A stretch of 64,000 bases of DNA from NCBI RefSeq assembly GCF_027706845.1, contig NZ_JAQGCZ010000011.1, positions 1 through 64,000 on the forward strand, in the 5' to 3' direction. Under the pieces are notes generated by a model. The model was not told the DNA's origin, made no database searches, and was given only the letters and a program-made list of their open reading frames with translations. This stretch comes from Mycolicibacterium sp. BiH015 (GTDB taxonomy: Bacteria; Actinomycetota; Actinomycetes; Mycobacteriales; Mycobacteriaceae). Positions 28,227-36,559 of this stretch are shown one piece after another; position 1 is the first letter of the stretch; each line of letters begins with the position of its first letter. The translations under genes and the position numbers were made by a program.

Positions 28227-29399
28227 ATGGGTAGTCATGCGCAGCACGATCATCGGTCCGTTGGCCAAGTGAAGCGGACTGCGATAGGGCTTGCCGTGAG
28301 CTCTGCCCTGGTGCCGCTCGTCGCAGCACCGCATGTCAGTGCAGCGGTGGTGCCCGTAGTTCCCGCTCCGGCCACTGTGCTCACGGTATTCCCGTGGGAA
28401 GGGTCGATGGAGGACGAGCTTCGAGGAAGCCTCTGCTCAGCACCGAACAGCTGCCAGCGGGTTGATCAATTCCTCTGGGATCCAAGTGGACTCGCGACAA
28501 TCGACGCCACCATCGATGCCACACCCGGCACCAAGGTGGTGTTCTCGTACAGCGAGGGGGCGCGGTCGGTCACCAGATGGATGAACAAGCACGCGGGCGA
28601 TGCCGATGCGCCGTCGCCGGACGAGCTTTCTTTCGTGATGATCGGCAACCCCACCCGCCGATACGGTGGCTCGGACAGCGATGTCATGCCCGACACGCAG
28701 TACCAGGTCATCGACATCACGCGTCAGTACGACATGGCCTCGGATTTTCCTGACAACCCTCTGAACCTGATCGCCCTGCTCAATTCCCTGGCAGCGTTCA
28801 CGGTGATCCACACCGACTACGAGAACGTGGACATGTACGACGACGCGAACATCGTCTGGAAAGAGGGCAACATCACCTACGTCTTCGTGCCGACCGAGAA
28901 CCTGCCGCTACTGGAGCCACTGCGACGGTTGGGGCTCACGAGTTTGGCTGACGCCCTCAACGAGCCCTTGAAAGAGATCGTCGAGCGAGGTTACGACCGG
29001 TCCTATCTGCCTACGCCGGAAGAAGACAACGGGGATCAGCCAACGCTGTCTTCGGCCGTCGTTTCCGAGCCGGACTCACGTAATGCGGAGCCGAAAGCCG
29101 AACTGCGCAAAGCAGACCGGACCGACTCCGAAGCATCGGCGCTTGACGAGCGTGAGAGCTCGGACGCGGAAGGGCGCTCCACGTCCAGCGACCGCAAGAC
29201 CACGAAGAAGCGCGTCGACGCCGAGGAGTCGCCAGCAGCCACTGACGACACGGGGAGCCAAACCGTGGTGCGCACCGACGACGAACAAGAGGGGCGCGCC
29301 GGCGGAAAGGCCGACAGCGGAACGGGCGACGCCGAAAAGGCGGGGGACGATCGCGACAGCTCGGGTGACAACGCGCGCGACGGCGACAGCGACACCTAG
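28227..29399 (+). CDS. Secreted PE-PPE-domain (PF08237) serine hydrolase with acidic disordered tail
   Basis: The 390-residue product begins with a basic segment and a hydrophobic signal region ending near HVSAA, so it is probably exported. A PE-PPE alpha/beta-hydrolase domain follows (about residues 45-265) with the nucleophile-elbow-like FSYSEGARSV, the FVMIGNPTRR strand and a late DVIHT/YVPTENLPLL pattern. It lacks the PE or PPE N-terminal domain that often carries this fold. The last 120 residues are highly charged and repetitive in Asp, Glu, Ser and Lys, probably disordered. The start at 28227 is preceded by six Gs; the frame is open to 28161. Related domains are esterases acting on acyl chains in the cell envelope; the substrate here is unknown. 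Confidence 0.82.
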   Translation: MGSHAQHDHRSVGQVKRTAIGLAVSSALVPLVAAPHVSAAVVPVVPAPATVLTVFPWEGSMEDELRGSLCSAPNSCQRVDQFLWDPSGLATIDATIDATPGTKVVFSYSEGARSVTRWMNKHAGDADAPSPDELSFVMIGNPTRRYGGSDSDVMPDTQYQVIDITRQYDMASDFPDNPLNLIALLNSLAAFTVIHTDYENVDMYDDANIVWKEGNITYVFVPTENLPLLEPLRRLGLTSLADALNEPLKEIVERGYDRSYLPTPEEDNGDQPTLSSAVVSEPDSRNAEPKAELRKADRTDSEASALDERESSDAEGRSTSSDRKTTKKRVDAEESPAATDDTGSQTVVRTDDEQEGRAGGKADSGTGDAEKAGDDRDSSGDNARDGDSDT

Positions 29400-29421
29400 C
29401 GGTCGGCTCGCTCCACGGCCC

Positions 29422-29448
29422 GCCTGTCGGAGTTCTGGGTCCGACGGC
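29422..29448 (+). terminator. Weak hairpin after PE-PPE-domain gene
   Basis: GCC-T-GTCGGA pairs with TCCGACGGC around a short loop with one bulged T. It lies about 20 bp after the stop codon. There is no T-run, as is common in mycobacteria, so terminator function is tentative. Confidence 0.35.
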
Positions 29449-29516
29449 GCGGGATGACGCAGTCACGAGGCAGACAACAGCCAGACAACAGCGTGCGAAA
29501 TAGACGCTAGACACCA

Positions 29517-29603
29517 AAACGTATGACCTCCCGCAGGGCTTTGCCTAGATGTTCAGTGATTATGCGAGATTCCTTGACAATGGCGTACCTTGATCATACG
29601 TTT
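29517..29603. repeat. Widely spaced 10-bp inverted repeat upstream of P450 gene
   Basis: AAACGTATGA at 29517-29526 is exactly repeated in inverted form as TCATACGTTT at 29594-29603, with 67 bp between arms. The right arm overlaps the -10 of the candidate P450 promoter. The adjacent operon ends in a TetR-family gene, so these arms could be separate operator half-sites or a looping pair. Chance occurrence of a perfect 10-bp pair in so short a window is unlikely but not excluded. Confidence 0.4.
29574..29602 (+). promoter_or_regulatory. Candidate sigA-type promoter of P450-TetR operon
   Basis: A perfect -35 TTGACA (29574-29579) is followed after 17 bp by TACGTT (29597-29602), three of six matches to TATAAT. 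This gives a leader of about 45 nt before the P450 ATG at 29653. The -10 lies inside the right arm of the inverted repeat. Confidence 0.5.
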
Positions 29604-29652
29604 CAATTCAATGTGTCTACGCGATCTGTACGTCGGCGGGAGTTGAGCACTG

Positions 29653-30903
29653 ATGACCGCGACCAGCGCCGCCCCCAATGTCTTCGACGCCGGCCTGCCG
29701 ACGTTCGATTACAGCTTCACCGCCACCCCGCAGGACATCTTCGATGACGTCCGGGTGGCGCAATCGCGGGCGCCCATCGCGATCGGTCCGATCGGCCCGG
29801 AGATCCTGTCCTACGACCTTGCCCGTGAAATGCTGCGTGACAACAGATTCCGCCTGCCTCCGGGCATCACGTTGGCTGCGCAAGGCATCACGTCCGGTCC
29901 GCTATTCGACAAGATGGCGAACAGTCTCCTGGGGCTGGAAGGTGCACCACACACCCGTCTCCGCAAACTGGTTTCCAAAGCGTTCACGCCCCGCTCGACA
30001 GCACGTCTCAACGACACCATCCACTCGGTGGTGAATGAGCTCGTCGACCGCGTGGTGGACCACGGACGCTGCGACATCGTGACTGACATTGCGCGTCCGT
30101 ACCCAACCCCGATCATGTGCGCGCTACTGGGCGCACCCAGGGCGGATTGGCATCTGTTCGCCGATTGGACCGAAGAAGTCCTCAAAGCCTTGAATTTTCA
30201 AGCTGATGTCACCTTCGATGAGTCCAAGATCATGCGGGCATGGGGCGAACTCGACGCCTACGTCGACGGGATGGTCGCAACCCGGCGAACCGACCTGACA
30301 GACGACCTGCTCTCGGAGCTGATTCGCGCCGAGAGCGATGGCGAACGCCTCAACTCCGACGAGCTCCGCATGCTGGTGGCCGGCTTCCTGATGGCGGGGA
30401 CGGACACGACGCGGAACCAACTCGCCGCATCGGTGCAGGTGCTCTGCGAGCATCCGGATCAATGGGTGAAGCTTCGCGACAATCCGCAGCTGGCGATGCA
30501 GGCGGTCGAGGAGAGTATGCGCCACTCACCGGCGGCGTGCATCGTGCCGCGCGCTGCCACCGAGGACGTCGAATTCGGCGGATATCTGTTCCCGGCGGGC
30601 ACATTTGTTTTGGTGAATACACTTGCCGCCAATCGTGACCCGGCGATCTACCACGACGCTGACCGATTTGACATCAGCCGCAACGACGTCCCGGCCATCC
30701 TGACTTTTGGTGGCGGTGCCCACTACTGCCTCGGGGCGAATCTCGCGCGGCGCGAGTTGGCAGAAGCGCTCGTCGTCCTCACCCGGCGTCTTCGTGTGCC
30801 GCGTCGAATCGGCCCCGCCCCCTGGCAGTCAGTGCTCGGAATGACAGTTCCCACAACGCTTCCGGTTGACTTCACCAGGGAAACGGTGTCTGCTGATGCG
30901 TAG
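29653..30903 (+). CDS. Cytochrome P450
   Basis: The 416-residue soluble monooxygenase has all core P450 motifs: the I-helix AGTDTT, the K-helix EESMRHSP (ExxR), and the heme-binding loop FGGGAHYCLG with the axial cysteine. Length and style fit bacterial class I P450s that take electrons from a ferredoxin; no ferredoxin or reductase gene is adjacent. GGCGGGAG precedes the ATG. Its stop codon overlaps the TetR gene by 8 bp, so the regulator is co-expressed and probably controls the promoter at 29574. Substrate cannot be read from the sequence. It belongs to neither polyketide locus by position. Confidence 0.93.
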   Translation: MTATSAAPNVFDAGLPTFDYSFTATPQDIFDDVRVAQSRAPIAIGPIGPEILSYDLAREMLRDNRFRLPPGITLAAQGITSGPLFDKMANSLLGLEGAPHTRLRKLVSKAFTPRSTARLNDTIHSVVNELVDRVVDHGRCDIVTDIARPYPTPIMCALLGAPRADWHLFADWTEEVLKALNFQADVTFDESKIMRAWGELDAYVDGMVATRRTDLTDDLLSELIRAESDGERLNSDELRMLVAGFLMAGTDTTRNQLAASVQVLCEHPDQWVKLRDNPQLAMQAVEESMRHSPAACIVPRAATEDVEFGGYLFPAGTFVLVNTLAANRDPAIYHDADRFDISRNDVPAILTFGGGAHYCLGANLARRELAEALVVLTRRLRVPRRIGPAPWQSVLGMTVPTTLPVDFTRETVSADA

Positions 30904-31516
30904 CCGCGGCTGGGCGGGTTCCACGCCTCGCTCGGATGAAGAGGCGATCGACCGCATTCTCAATGCAGTGGACGAGGTGGTCGCCGAAAACGGATCGGCG
31001 ATTCGTCTCGCCGACGTTGCCCGCAAGCTCGGAGTGACTCGTCAGACGGTCTACCGCTACTTTCCCAATGCCGACGCCCTACTCATTGCCAGCGCAATGC
31101 GGGCCGTCGATGGATTCATCGATCAGGTCTTCGAACATGTCGGCGGAGGCAATGATCCGGTTACCGCTATCGTTGACTGCGTCGCGTTCGGCGTCGACAA
31201 ACTCGCCGGCGACCCGCAGTTGGAGGGCCTACTCGCCTCTCGGCCGGAAGGCCAAGCCCTCACATCGCTGACCTCTGATACCGCAATCACGTTCTGCCTG
31301 TCGTTCTTCCACCGCCTCGACGTCGATTGGACACTTCACGGCTTCGACGAGACGTCTCTGCGTGAACTTGCCGAGATGACCCTCCGCACAGTGCAATCGA
31401 TCTTGACTGACCCAGGGCCCGATCCGCGCGACGCGGTCGGTCTGCGGCGTTTCGTTGCTCGATGGCTCGGCCCGGCGATTCTCTACCCGCGGACGACGTC
31501 GCTGGTGATCGAGTGA
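30896..31516 (+). CDS. TetR-family transcriptional regulator
   Basis: The 206-residue protein has an N-terminal TetR helix-turn-helix (about residues 17-62) with the typical IRLADVARKLGVTRQTVYRY pattern, and a divergent ligand-binding C-terminal part. The ATG overlaps the end of the P450 gene, so the two are translationally coupled. The likely target is the P450 promoter, where a long inverted repeat overlaps the -10; the ligand may be the P450 substrate or a related hydrophobic compound. Both points are inference from layout. Confidence 0.9.
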   Translation: MRSRGWAGSTPRSDEEAIDRILNAVDEVVAENGSAIRLADVARKLGVTRQTVYRYFPNADALLIASAMRAVDGFIDQVFEHVGGGNDPVTAIVDCVAFGVDKLAGDPQLEGLLASRPEGQALTSLTSDTAITFCLSFFHRLDVDWTLHGFDETSLRELAEMTLRTVQSILTDPGPDPRDAVGLRRFVARWLGPAILYPRTTSLVIE

Positions 31517-31543
31517 TGGCTCCGTCCATGCGAGGAGAGGAAT

Positions 31544-31566
31544 AGGCCCGGACCGGAGCCGGGCCT
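31544..31566 (+). terminator. Hairpin terminator after P450-TetR operon
   Basis: AGGCCCGG and CCGGGCCT form a perfect 8-bp G+C-rich stem with a 7-nt loop, 28 bp after the TetR stop codon. No T-run follows. The position fits an operon end. Confidence 0.6.
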
Positions 31567-31684
31567 GATTCGTCAGAACCAGGTAGAGCGCTGTGTCAGT
31601 TCATGTTCCAGGGAGCTCACGCTGACCCTGCGGTGCGGCGTCCTTTCATTGGTCCGAGTGTCTGGAAGTGGGTACAGGTGGGCC

Positions 31685-32716
31685 ATGACGAAGAAGTCGC
31701 ACCCGCCCAGGAATGCCGACAACGGTGACGAAAAGCCCACGCAGACCCCTTCCCCCGACGGTCGGGACGCGGTCGTTATCTTCGCGCCACTGCCCGTGCT
31801 TACCGTCACGATCGAGAATCTTTCCGGCGAAGCCGACATTCATGTGCACGCCGGGGGGCAGGGTGTCTGGCAGTCGCGCATGGTGTCCTCGCTGGGCGTG
31901 CCGGTAGTGCTGTGCTGCGCCCTCGGCGGCGAGACCGGCGATGTCATCGGTCCCATGCTGTCAGGACCGAACATCGCGGTGCGGACAGTTCCCGTCACGT
32001 CGCGCAACGGGTCCTACGTTCACGACCGGCGGTCCGGCGGTCGCGACGTCATCGCCGAGACCGCCGGCCACCCGCTCGATCGTCACGAGGTCGATTCGCT
32101 CTACGAGCTCACACTGACCGAGGGCCTCGCGCACGGCCGGGTACTGCTCTCTGGACCTCAGGAGGATCGGGTGCTGTCGGCGGACCTTTATCGGCGACTG
32201 TCCACTGATCTGGGCGCCAACGGATGCCAGGTGGCGGCTGATCTCTCGGGCGAGCGGCTCGAAGCGACTCTGGCGGGCAAGCCGAGCCTCGTCAAAGTCA
32301 GTCACGAAGAACTCCTCGAGGACGGACGGGCGAAATCCGACGACGCCGCGGATCTGGTCGACGGTATGCGCTCGATGCGCAAGGAAGGCGCGGGCACCAT
32401 CATCGTGTCCCGATCCGGTTCTGCTCCCGCCCTGGCGCTTCTCGACGACCGGGATCCCGACGGTGGCGGGACCCGGGGCGGTGACATCGTGGAGATCGCG
32501 ATGCCGAGCCTGGAGCCGGCTGATCCCGCCGGCGCCGGTGATTCGATGACAGCCGGCATCGTCGCCGCCCTGGCCAGTGGCGAGTCTTTGCGCCGGGCGC
32601 TGCAAGTCGGGGCGGCCTGCGGAGCACTCAACGTCGTGCGGCACGGACTCGGCACCGGGGGAGCGCGAGCTGTGCAGACACTTGCCGAGCGGGTCGAGCT
32701 GAGGCCATGGAAGTGA
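31685..32716 (+). CDS. PfkB-family carbohydrate kinase (1-phosphofructokinase-like)
   Basis: The 343-residue product looks like a PfkB/ribokinase-superfamily kinase. It has the second signature with the anion hole and catalytic Asp, DPAGAGDSMTAGIVAAL, near residue 280, and a VKVSHEEL strand typical of 1-phosphofructokinase-like members. The N-terminal sugar-binding signature is atypical: HVHAGGQGVWQSRM instead of the usual GGKGINVAR, so the substrate may not be fructose 1-phosphate. Start 31685 was chosen because the frame upstream has no family-like sequence. Its last codons overlap an in-frame ATG of the SurE frame, so both are likely one transcript. Confidence 0.82.
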   Translation: MTKKSHPPRNADNGDEKPTQTPSPDGRDAVVIFAPLPVLTVTIENLSGEADIHVHAGGQGVWQSRMVSSLGVPVVLCCALGGETGDVIGPMLSGPNIAVRTVPVTSRNGSYVHDRRSGGRDVIAETAGHPLDRHEVDSLYELTLTEGLAHGRVLLSGPQEDRVLSADLYRRLSTDLGANGCQVAADLSGERLEATLAGKPSLVKVSHEELLEDGRAKSDDAADLVDGMRSMRKEGAGTIIVSRSGSAPALALLDDRDPDGGGTRGGDIVEIAMPSLEPADPAGAGDSMTAGIVAALASGESLRRALQVGAACGALNVVRHGLGTGGARAVQTLAERVELRPWK

Positions 32717-32760
32717 CTTCGGAAATGACATCGGTAAGCACTGGAAAGGATGGCGAACGC

Positions 32761-33552
32761 ATGCTCCGCGCCCTGGTCACCAATGACGACGGCATCGATT
32801 CCCCGGGTCTGCACGCGTTGGCCCTGGCGGCGAAGTCTGCGGGGCTGGAGGTCATCGTCGCCGCCCCGGCCGAGCAGGCCAGCGGCGCCAGCGCGGCGTT
32901 GAGCGCAGTCCGCAAGGACGGCCGCACGGTGGTCGAACGTCGCGAGCTGCCAGGCCTGGCCGGCGTCGAGGCGTGGGCGGTGTACGCGCAGCCCGGCCAC
33001 ATCGTGGCTGCCGCACTCAACGGATGGTTCGAGCCGCGGCCCGACGTGGTGTTGTCGGGAATCAATCACGGCGGCAACGTGGGTCGAGCGGTACTGCACT
33101 CAGGGACAGTCGGCGCAGCGCTCACTGCGAAGATCAACGACACCAGAGGGTTAGCCGTGTCGCTCGACGTGGCGTTGCACCCGACCGGTGAGCGGCATTG
33201 GGACAGCGCGGCTCACTTGGTCGGTCCCGTGCTTGAGTTACTCCTCGAGGCTCCCGAGGGGACCGCCCTGTCGCTCAACGTTCCCGACCGTCCAGTAGCC
33301 GAGCTCCGCCCGCTTCGCCACGCCACATTGGCGCGTGGCGGGGAGGTGCAAATGCGGGTCGAGGAAGTCCGCGACGGCGGACTCCACTTGACCGAAGTCG
33401 AAGTATCCGAAGATCCGGAGGAAGGCACCGACAGTGCGCTGCTGGTCGCCGGCCATCCGACGCTGACGGCACTGCAGTCGGTCGCGGCGCACGAGGGCGA
33501 TTTTGTTCACAAGTGGCTGGCGTCCAACGTCCGTACCGGATCGAGCCGCTGA
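32761..33552 (+). CDS. surE: 5'/3'-nucleotidase SurE
   Basis: The 263-residue product begins MLRALVTNDDGIDSPGL, the metal-binding signature of SurE nucleotidases, and has SGINHGGNVGRAVLHSGTVG in the active-site region. SurE dephosphorylates nucleoside monophosphates in the cytosol. ATG 32761 gives the normal family N-terminus and has AAAGGA ten bases upstream; the frame is open to 32707, overlapping the kinase gene. The pairing with a sugar-kinase-like gene suggests phosphate or nucleotide salvage, but that is only context. The opposite-strand flavoprotein gene ends 9 bp after this gene, so the two converge. Confidence 0.93.
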   Translation: MLRALVTNDDGIDSPGLHALALAAKSAGLEVIVAAPAEQASGASAALSAVRKDGRTVVERRELPGLAGVEAWAVYAQPGHIVAAALNGWFEPRPDVVLSGINHGGNVGRAVLHSGTVGAALTAKINDTRGLAVSLDVALHPTGERHWDSAAHLVGPVLELLLEAPEGTALSLNVPDRPVAELRPLRHATLARGGEVQMRVEEVRDGGLHLTEVEVSEDPEEGTDSALLVAGHPTLTALQSVAAHEGDFVHKWLASNVRTGSSR

Positions 33553-33559
33553 TCCGGTA
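33534..33559. terminator. Bidirectional hairpin between convergent genes
   Basis: TACCGGATC pairs perfectly with GATCCGGTA over an 8-nt loop and overlaps the SurE stop codon. It lies exactly between the convergent SurE and flavoprotein genes and could end transcription from both sides. Confidence 0.55.
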
Positions 33560-33561
33560 GG

Positions 33562-34767
33562 TCAGAGGCGGCCTTTCAGGATGAAGTTCCAGTAGGCCTG
33601 CGGAAGTCCATATCGATCGAAAGCCCATGCGGTGCGCCGCGGTTTGAACGGGTCGAAGACCGAGGGCAGGGACGACGCAGACTGACCGGTGCGATCGAAC
33701 TCGCCGGCGATGAGCTTGTGGGTATCCGTGGCGATCGGCGCGACGGTGTACCCGTCGTACCGTTCGAAGGCGCTACTGCCGTGGCGCGCCGAGATCAGAT
33801 TGTCGACCAACAAAGCGATCTGACGCCGTAGCGCGCCTCCGGACGGATCCGTGTCCACCGCCGCCGCGTCCCCGGCCGCCCATACGTCGGCAAAGCTGCG
33901 GTGCCGGAAAGTCTCGGGATCGATGTCGATGAGAGCACCCGATGCCGTTCCCGCCAAGCGTGATTCGGCCAACCATCTGGGTCCTCGGAACGGGGGCACC
34001 AGATGAAGCATGTCGTAACCCTCCCGCCACGCTGCCGCGCCGTTGTCGAGCACGCTGATCTCCCGACGCTGCGGGTGCAGCTCGACCACCTTGGTGCCCA
34101 GTAAGGTCTGCACCCCGATCTCGTCGAGGCGCATCCGAAGCTGGGCGTCGATGCCGGCGACACCGGTGAGGTGGGGCCGGTCGACGACAAGGGTGATGCG
34201 GACGTCGCGGCGTGCGCGGGCCCAATGCGCGGCCGCGAGGAACAGCGGCTTGATCGTGGTGCCCGTGCAACTGACCGGTGCCCTCGGCACGGTGAACACC
34301 GCATGGCCGCCGCTCGGCATGGTCTGCACGAGGTGCCACGTCTTCTCGGCGCGATCCAGGTAGTTGCTCGTGACCTCGGCGGCCTCCAGGGCGGCAGAGA
34401 CGCCTTGCAGGGCCTCCCCGTCGACGACAAGTCCTGGCGCCAGAACCAGTTCCCGGTAGCGATGGGTAGCGCCGGAGGCGCACGTCACGACATGCTCGTC
34501 GGGGTCGACCGCCACGACGGTGTCACGCACCCACGTGCAACCGCGCGGGGTCACCGAGCGCTGTGTGCGTTCAGCCGAGGCCTGCTCGGCTTGGCCTGCG
34601 CCTACGTATGAGAGCAGGGGCCGATAGGTGTGCACCGTCTGCGGTTCGACCACCGCGACGTCGGTGACACCGCGGCGGAGCAGACGCGCGGCGGCGCTGA
34701 CGCCGGCATTGCCACCGCCGACGATGAGGACGTCGAAACTGGTGTGGCCGCGCTGGACGGGGGTCAT
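33562..34767 (-). CDS. SQR-like NAD(P)/FAD-dependent oxidoreductase
   Basis: The 401-residue flavoprotein begins with a dinucleotide-binding fold, VLIVGGGNAGVSAAARL, has the AGDAAAVDTD FAD-binding motif near residue 300, and ends with a FDPFKPRRTAWAFDRYGLP stretch typical of the sulfide:quinone oxidoreductase-like branch of type II NADH dehydrogenases. A cysteine in PVSCTGTTIKP occupies a position reminiscent of the SQR redox cysteine, but the full three-cysteine set is not evident. It may oxidise sulfide or another thiol species into the quinone pool, or be a general pyridine-nucleotide oxidoreductase. It converges with SurE. Confidence 0.8.
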   Translation of the reverse strand: MTPVQRGHTSFDVLIVGGGNAGVSAAARLLRRGVTDVAVVEPQTVHTYRPLLSYVGAGQAEQASAERTQRSVTPRGCTWVRDTVVAVDPDEHVVTCASGATHRYRELVLAPGLVVDGEALQGVSAALEAAEVTSNYLDRAEKTWHLVQTMPSGGHAVFTVPRAPVSCTGTTIKPLFLAAAHWARARRDVRITLVVDRPHLTGVAGIDAQLRMRLDEIGVQTLLGTKVVELHPQRREISVLDNGAAAWREGYDMLHLVPPFRGPRWLAESRLAGTASGALIDIDPETFRHRSFADVWAAGDAAAVDTDPSGGALRRQIALLVDNLISARHGSSAFERYDGYTVAPIATDTHKLIAGEFDRTGQSASSLPSVFDPFKPRRTAWAFDRYGLPQAYWNFILKGRL

Positions 34768-34817
34768 GGCTCGGCACTACCCGGTGGCGGCCGGTAGTAA
34801 CCCGGCGAGCCCGGCGG

Positions 34818-36383
34818 TCACGTTCCGTGCGCGCCGCGCCCCGCCGCGTCGTCGGTATTGCTGTCGAGCATCTGTTCCACCACCGGCTCCAAAGCCACGC
34901 TCTGCGACGCGTGCGCGCCGGTGACGGACTCGGGTCCGGCCGGTCTGAGACGCACCACGCGTCCGACGGCGCGCCGCAGCCCGGGCGGCCCGTCGGCACG
35001 CACGAATTCGCCGACCCGTCCTGCGCGAAAACGCAGGGGGGAGCCGAGGAATTCGCCGAGGACGACCCCGCTGCCGAGCGCCAGCGCGATCGCTGTCGCC
35101 GACAGGAGTTGCCCCAGACCGTCGGCGAAGTTTTCGTCGACGGTCAAGTAGAAGACGGCGCGGAACACGGCCAGACCGGGCAGCATCGGCATGATCGCCG
35201 CGGTGGCGGTGATCAGGGCGGGGGCCTGCCGCCGGATGGAGATGAGCGTGGCGAGAAATCCGACGAGGACCGCGGCGATTCCGGTGGCCAGCACCTGACC
35301 GACGCCGGCGCGGCCGAGCGCGATCAACACGAGCTCAGCCGCGGCCGCGGCGATTCCGCCGATCACGGCGGGGCGCAGCGGCGAGTAACTCGCGATCGTC
35401 AGACACAGGCCGGCCAAGCCGGCGCCCACCACCGCCAGGGCAATGGGCAGCGGTTGACGGGGGATGATCACGCTCACCGTCGCGTCGACGTGCAGGTCGA
35501 TGTTGATTCCGGCGAGTGCGGCCACTTCGAGACCCGCGACGATGCCGACGACGATGCCCGCGGTGAGGAACAGCGCCTCGCCGAGCCTGGCCATCGCAGT
35601 CATGGTGTAGCCGGTCACGGCGTCCTGCATGGCGCCGACGAAGGTCAGCCCCGTCAGCAGCATCACGATGCCGGTGGCCACGAGCGCGGTGGGGTTGAGG
35701 CCGGCGAACCAGTACGCCGCGACCGCCACCAGAGTGACGATGGCTGCCCCCGCGACGTTTTGGAAGAAGAACGGGGTGCCGATTCGGTTGAGCAACCTCC
35801 CGATTCGATCGATCACCGCAGCGCTGACCGCGGCCAGCAGGCACGTCAGCCAGCTGCCGCCCAGCAGCATGGCGATGCCCAATCCGAAGCCTGCCCACCC
35901 GACAGTGGCCAACCAGCGCGGGTACACGTGCGGCCGCTCGGTCAGCTCGTCCATGGCGTGGTGCGCCTCGTCGACGGTGACGCCGCCCGAGGTGATGCGC
36001 TTGACAAGACGGTCCAGATCGGCGAGACGGGTGTAGTCGGTAGACCTCATGCGCACCGTCCGGACGATCGTGACGGGCGGGCTGTCGGCGGTCGGCAGAG
36101 CGGAGACGAAGACGGTGGTGGAGAAGACATCGACGACGCAGTCGGTGAGCCGGTAGGCCTGAGCCACGTCCTTGGCGGTAGCGACGGCGTCGGCGGTGCC
36201 GGAACCGGAGAACAGCATCACCTCCGCGAGCCTGACCGTCAGGTCGAGTACCGCGCGGGTGTGCCGCTCGTCCAGGTCCTGTCCGCTGCGCCGGCGCTGT
36301 CCGGCATCGGGTGCCGGGTCGCGCTGGCCGGGCAAGGTGCTCTGCAGGTATCGCGCCAGGCGACCGGAACGTCTTCCAACCAC
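34818..36383 (-). CDS. Threonine/serine exporter family protein (ThrE-like)
   Basis: This is a 521-residue membrane protein. An N-terminal cytosolic domain with LTVRLAEVMLFSGSGTADAV and TVFVSAL (about residues 40-160) is characteristic of the ThrE domain, followed by about ten hydrophobic helices (165-455) including LLTGLTFVGAMQDAVTGY. The layout fits ThrE of Corynebacterium and Rv3737 of M. tuberculosis, which export threonine and serine by proton motive force. The GTG start at 36383 sits at the edge of the frame. A long frame on the opposite strand over the same DNA is a shadow. The gene lies 50 bp downstream of the flavoprotein start, in the same direction. Confidence 0.88.
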   Translation of the reverse strand: MVGRRSGRLARYLQSTLPGQRDPAPDAGQRRRSGQDLDERHTRAVLDLTVRLAEVMLFSGSGTADAVATAKDVAQAYRLTDCVVDVFSTTVFVSALPTADSPPVTIVRTVRMRSTDYTRLADLDRLVKRITSGGVTVDEAHHAMDELTERPHVYPRWLATVGWAGFGLGIAMLLGGSWLTCLLAAVSAAVIDRIGRLLNRIGTPFFFQNVAGAAIVTLVAVAAYWFAGLNPTALVATGIVMLLTGLTFVGAMQDAVTGYTMTAMARLGEALFLTAGIVVGIVAGLEVAALAGINIDLHVDATVSVIIPRQPLPIALAVVGAGLAGLCLTIASYSPLRPAVIGGIAAAAAELVLIALGRAGVGQVLATGIAAVLVGFLATLISIRRQAPALITATAAIMPMLPGLAVFRAVFYLTVDENFADGLGQLLSATAIALALGSGVVLGEFLGSPLRFRAGRVGEFVRADGPPGLRRAVGRVVRLRPAGPESVTGAHASQSVALEPVVEQMLDSNTDDAAGRGAHGT

Positions 36384-36559
36384 TTGAGACAGGGTACCGA
36401 CGAAGGCCCGATGGCTTTACGGGGCGTCGTCACGTCGATGAAGCCCCAAAGCCGTGGCGCAGCCTCCTGCCGGGAAGCAAGCCATTGGTCACGTCCTGCC
36501 GTAACCCGTTGCAGCGGAGGTCTTTCAGGAAAACTGCTCTGTGGTGCGTTCCTGGTCTG

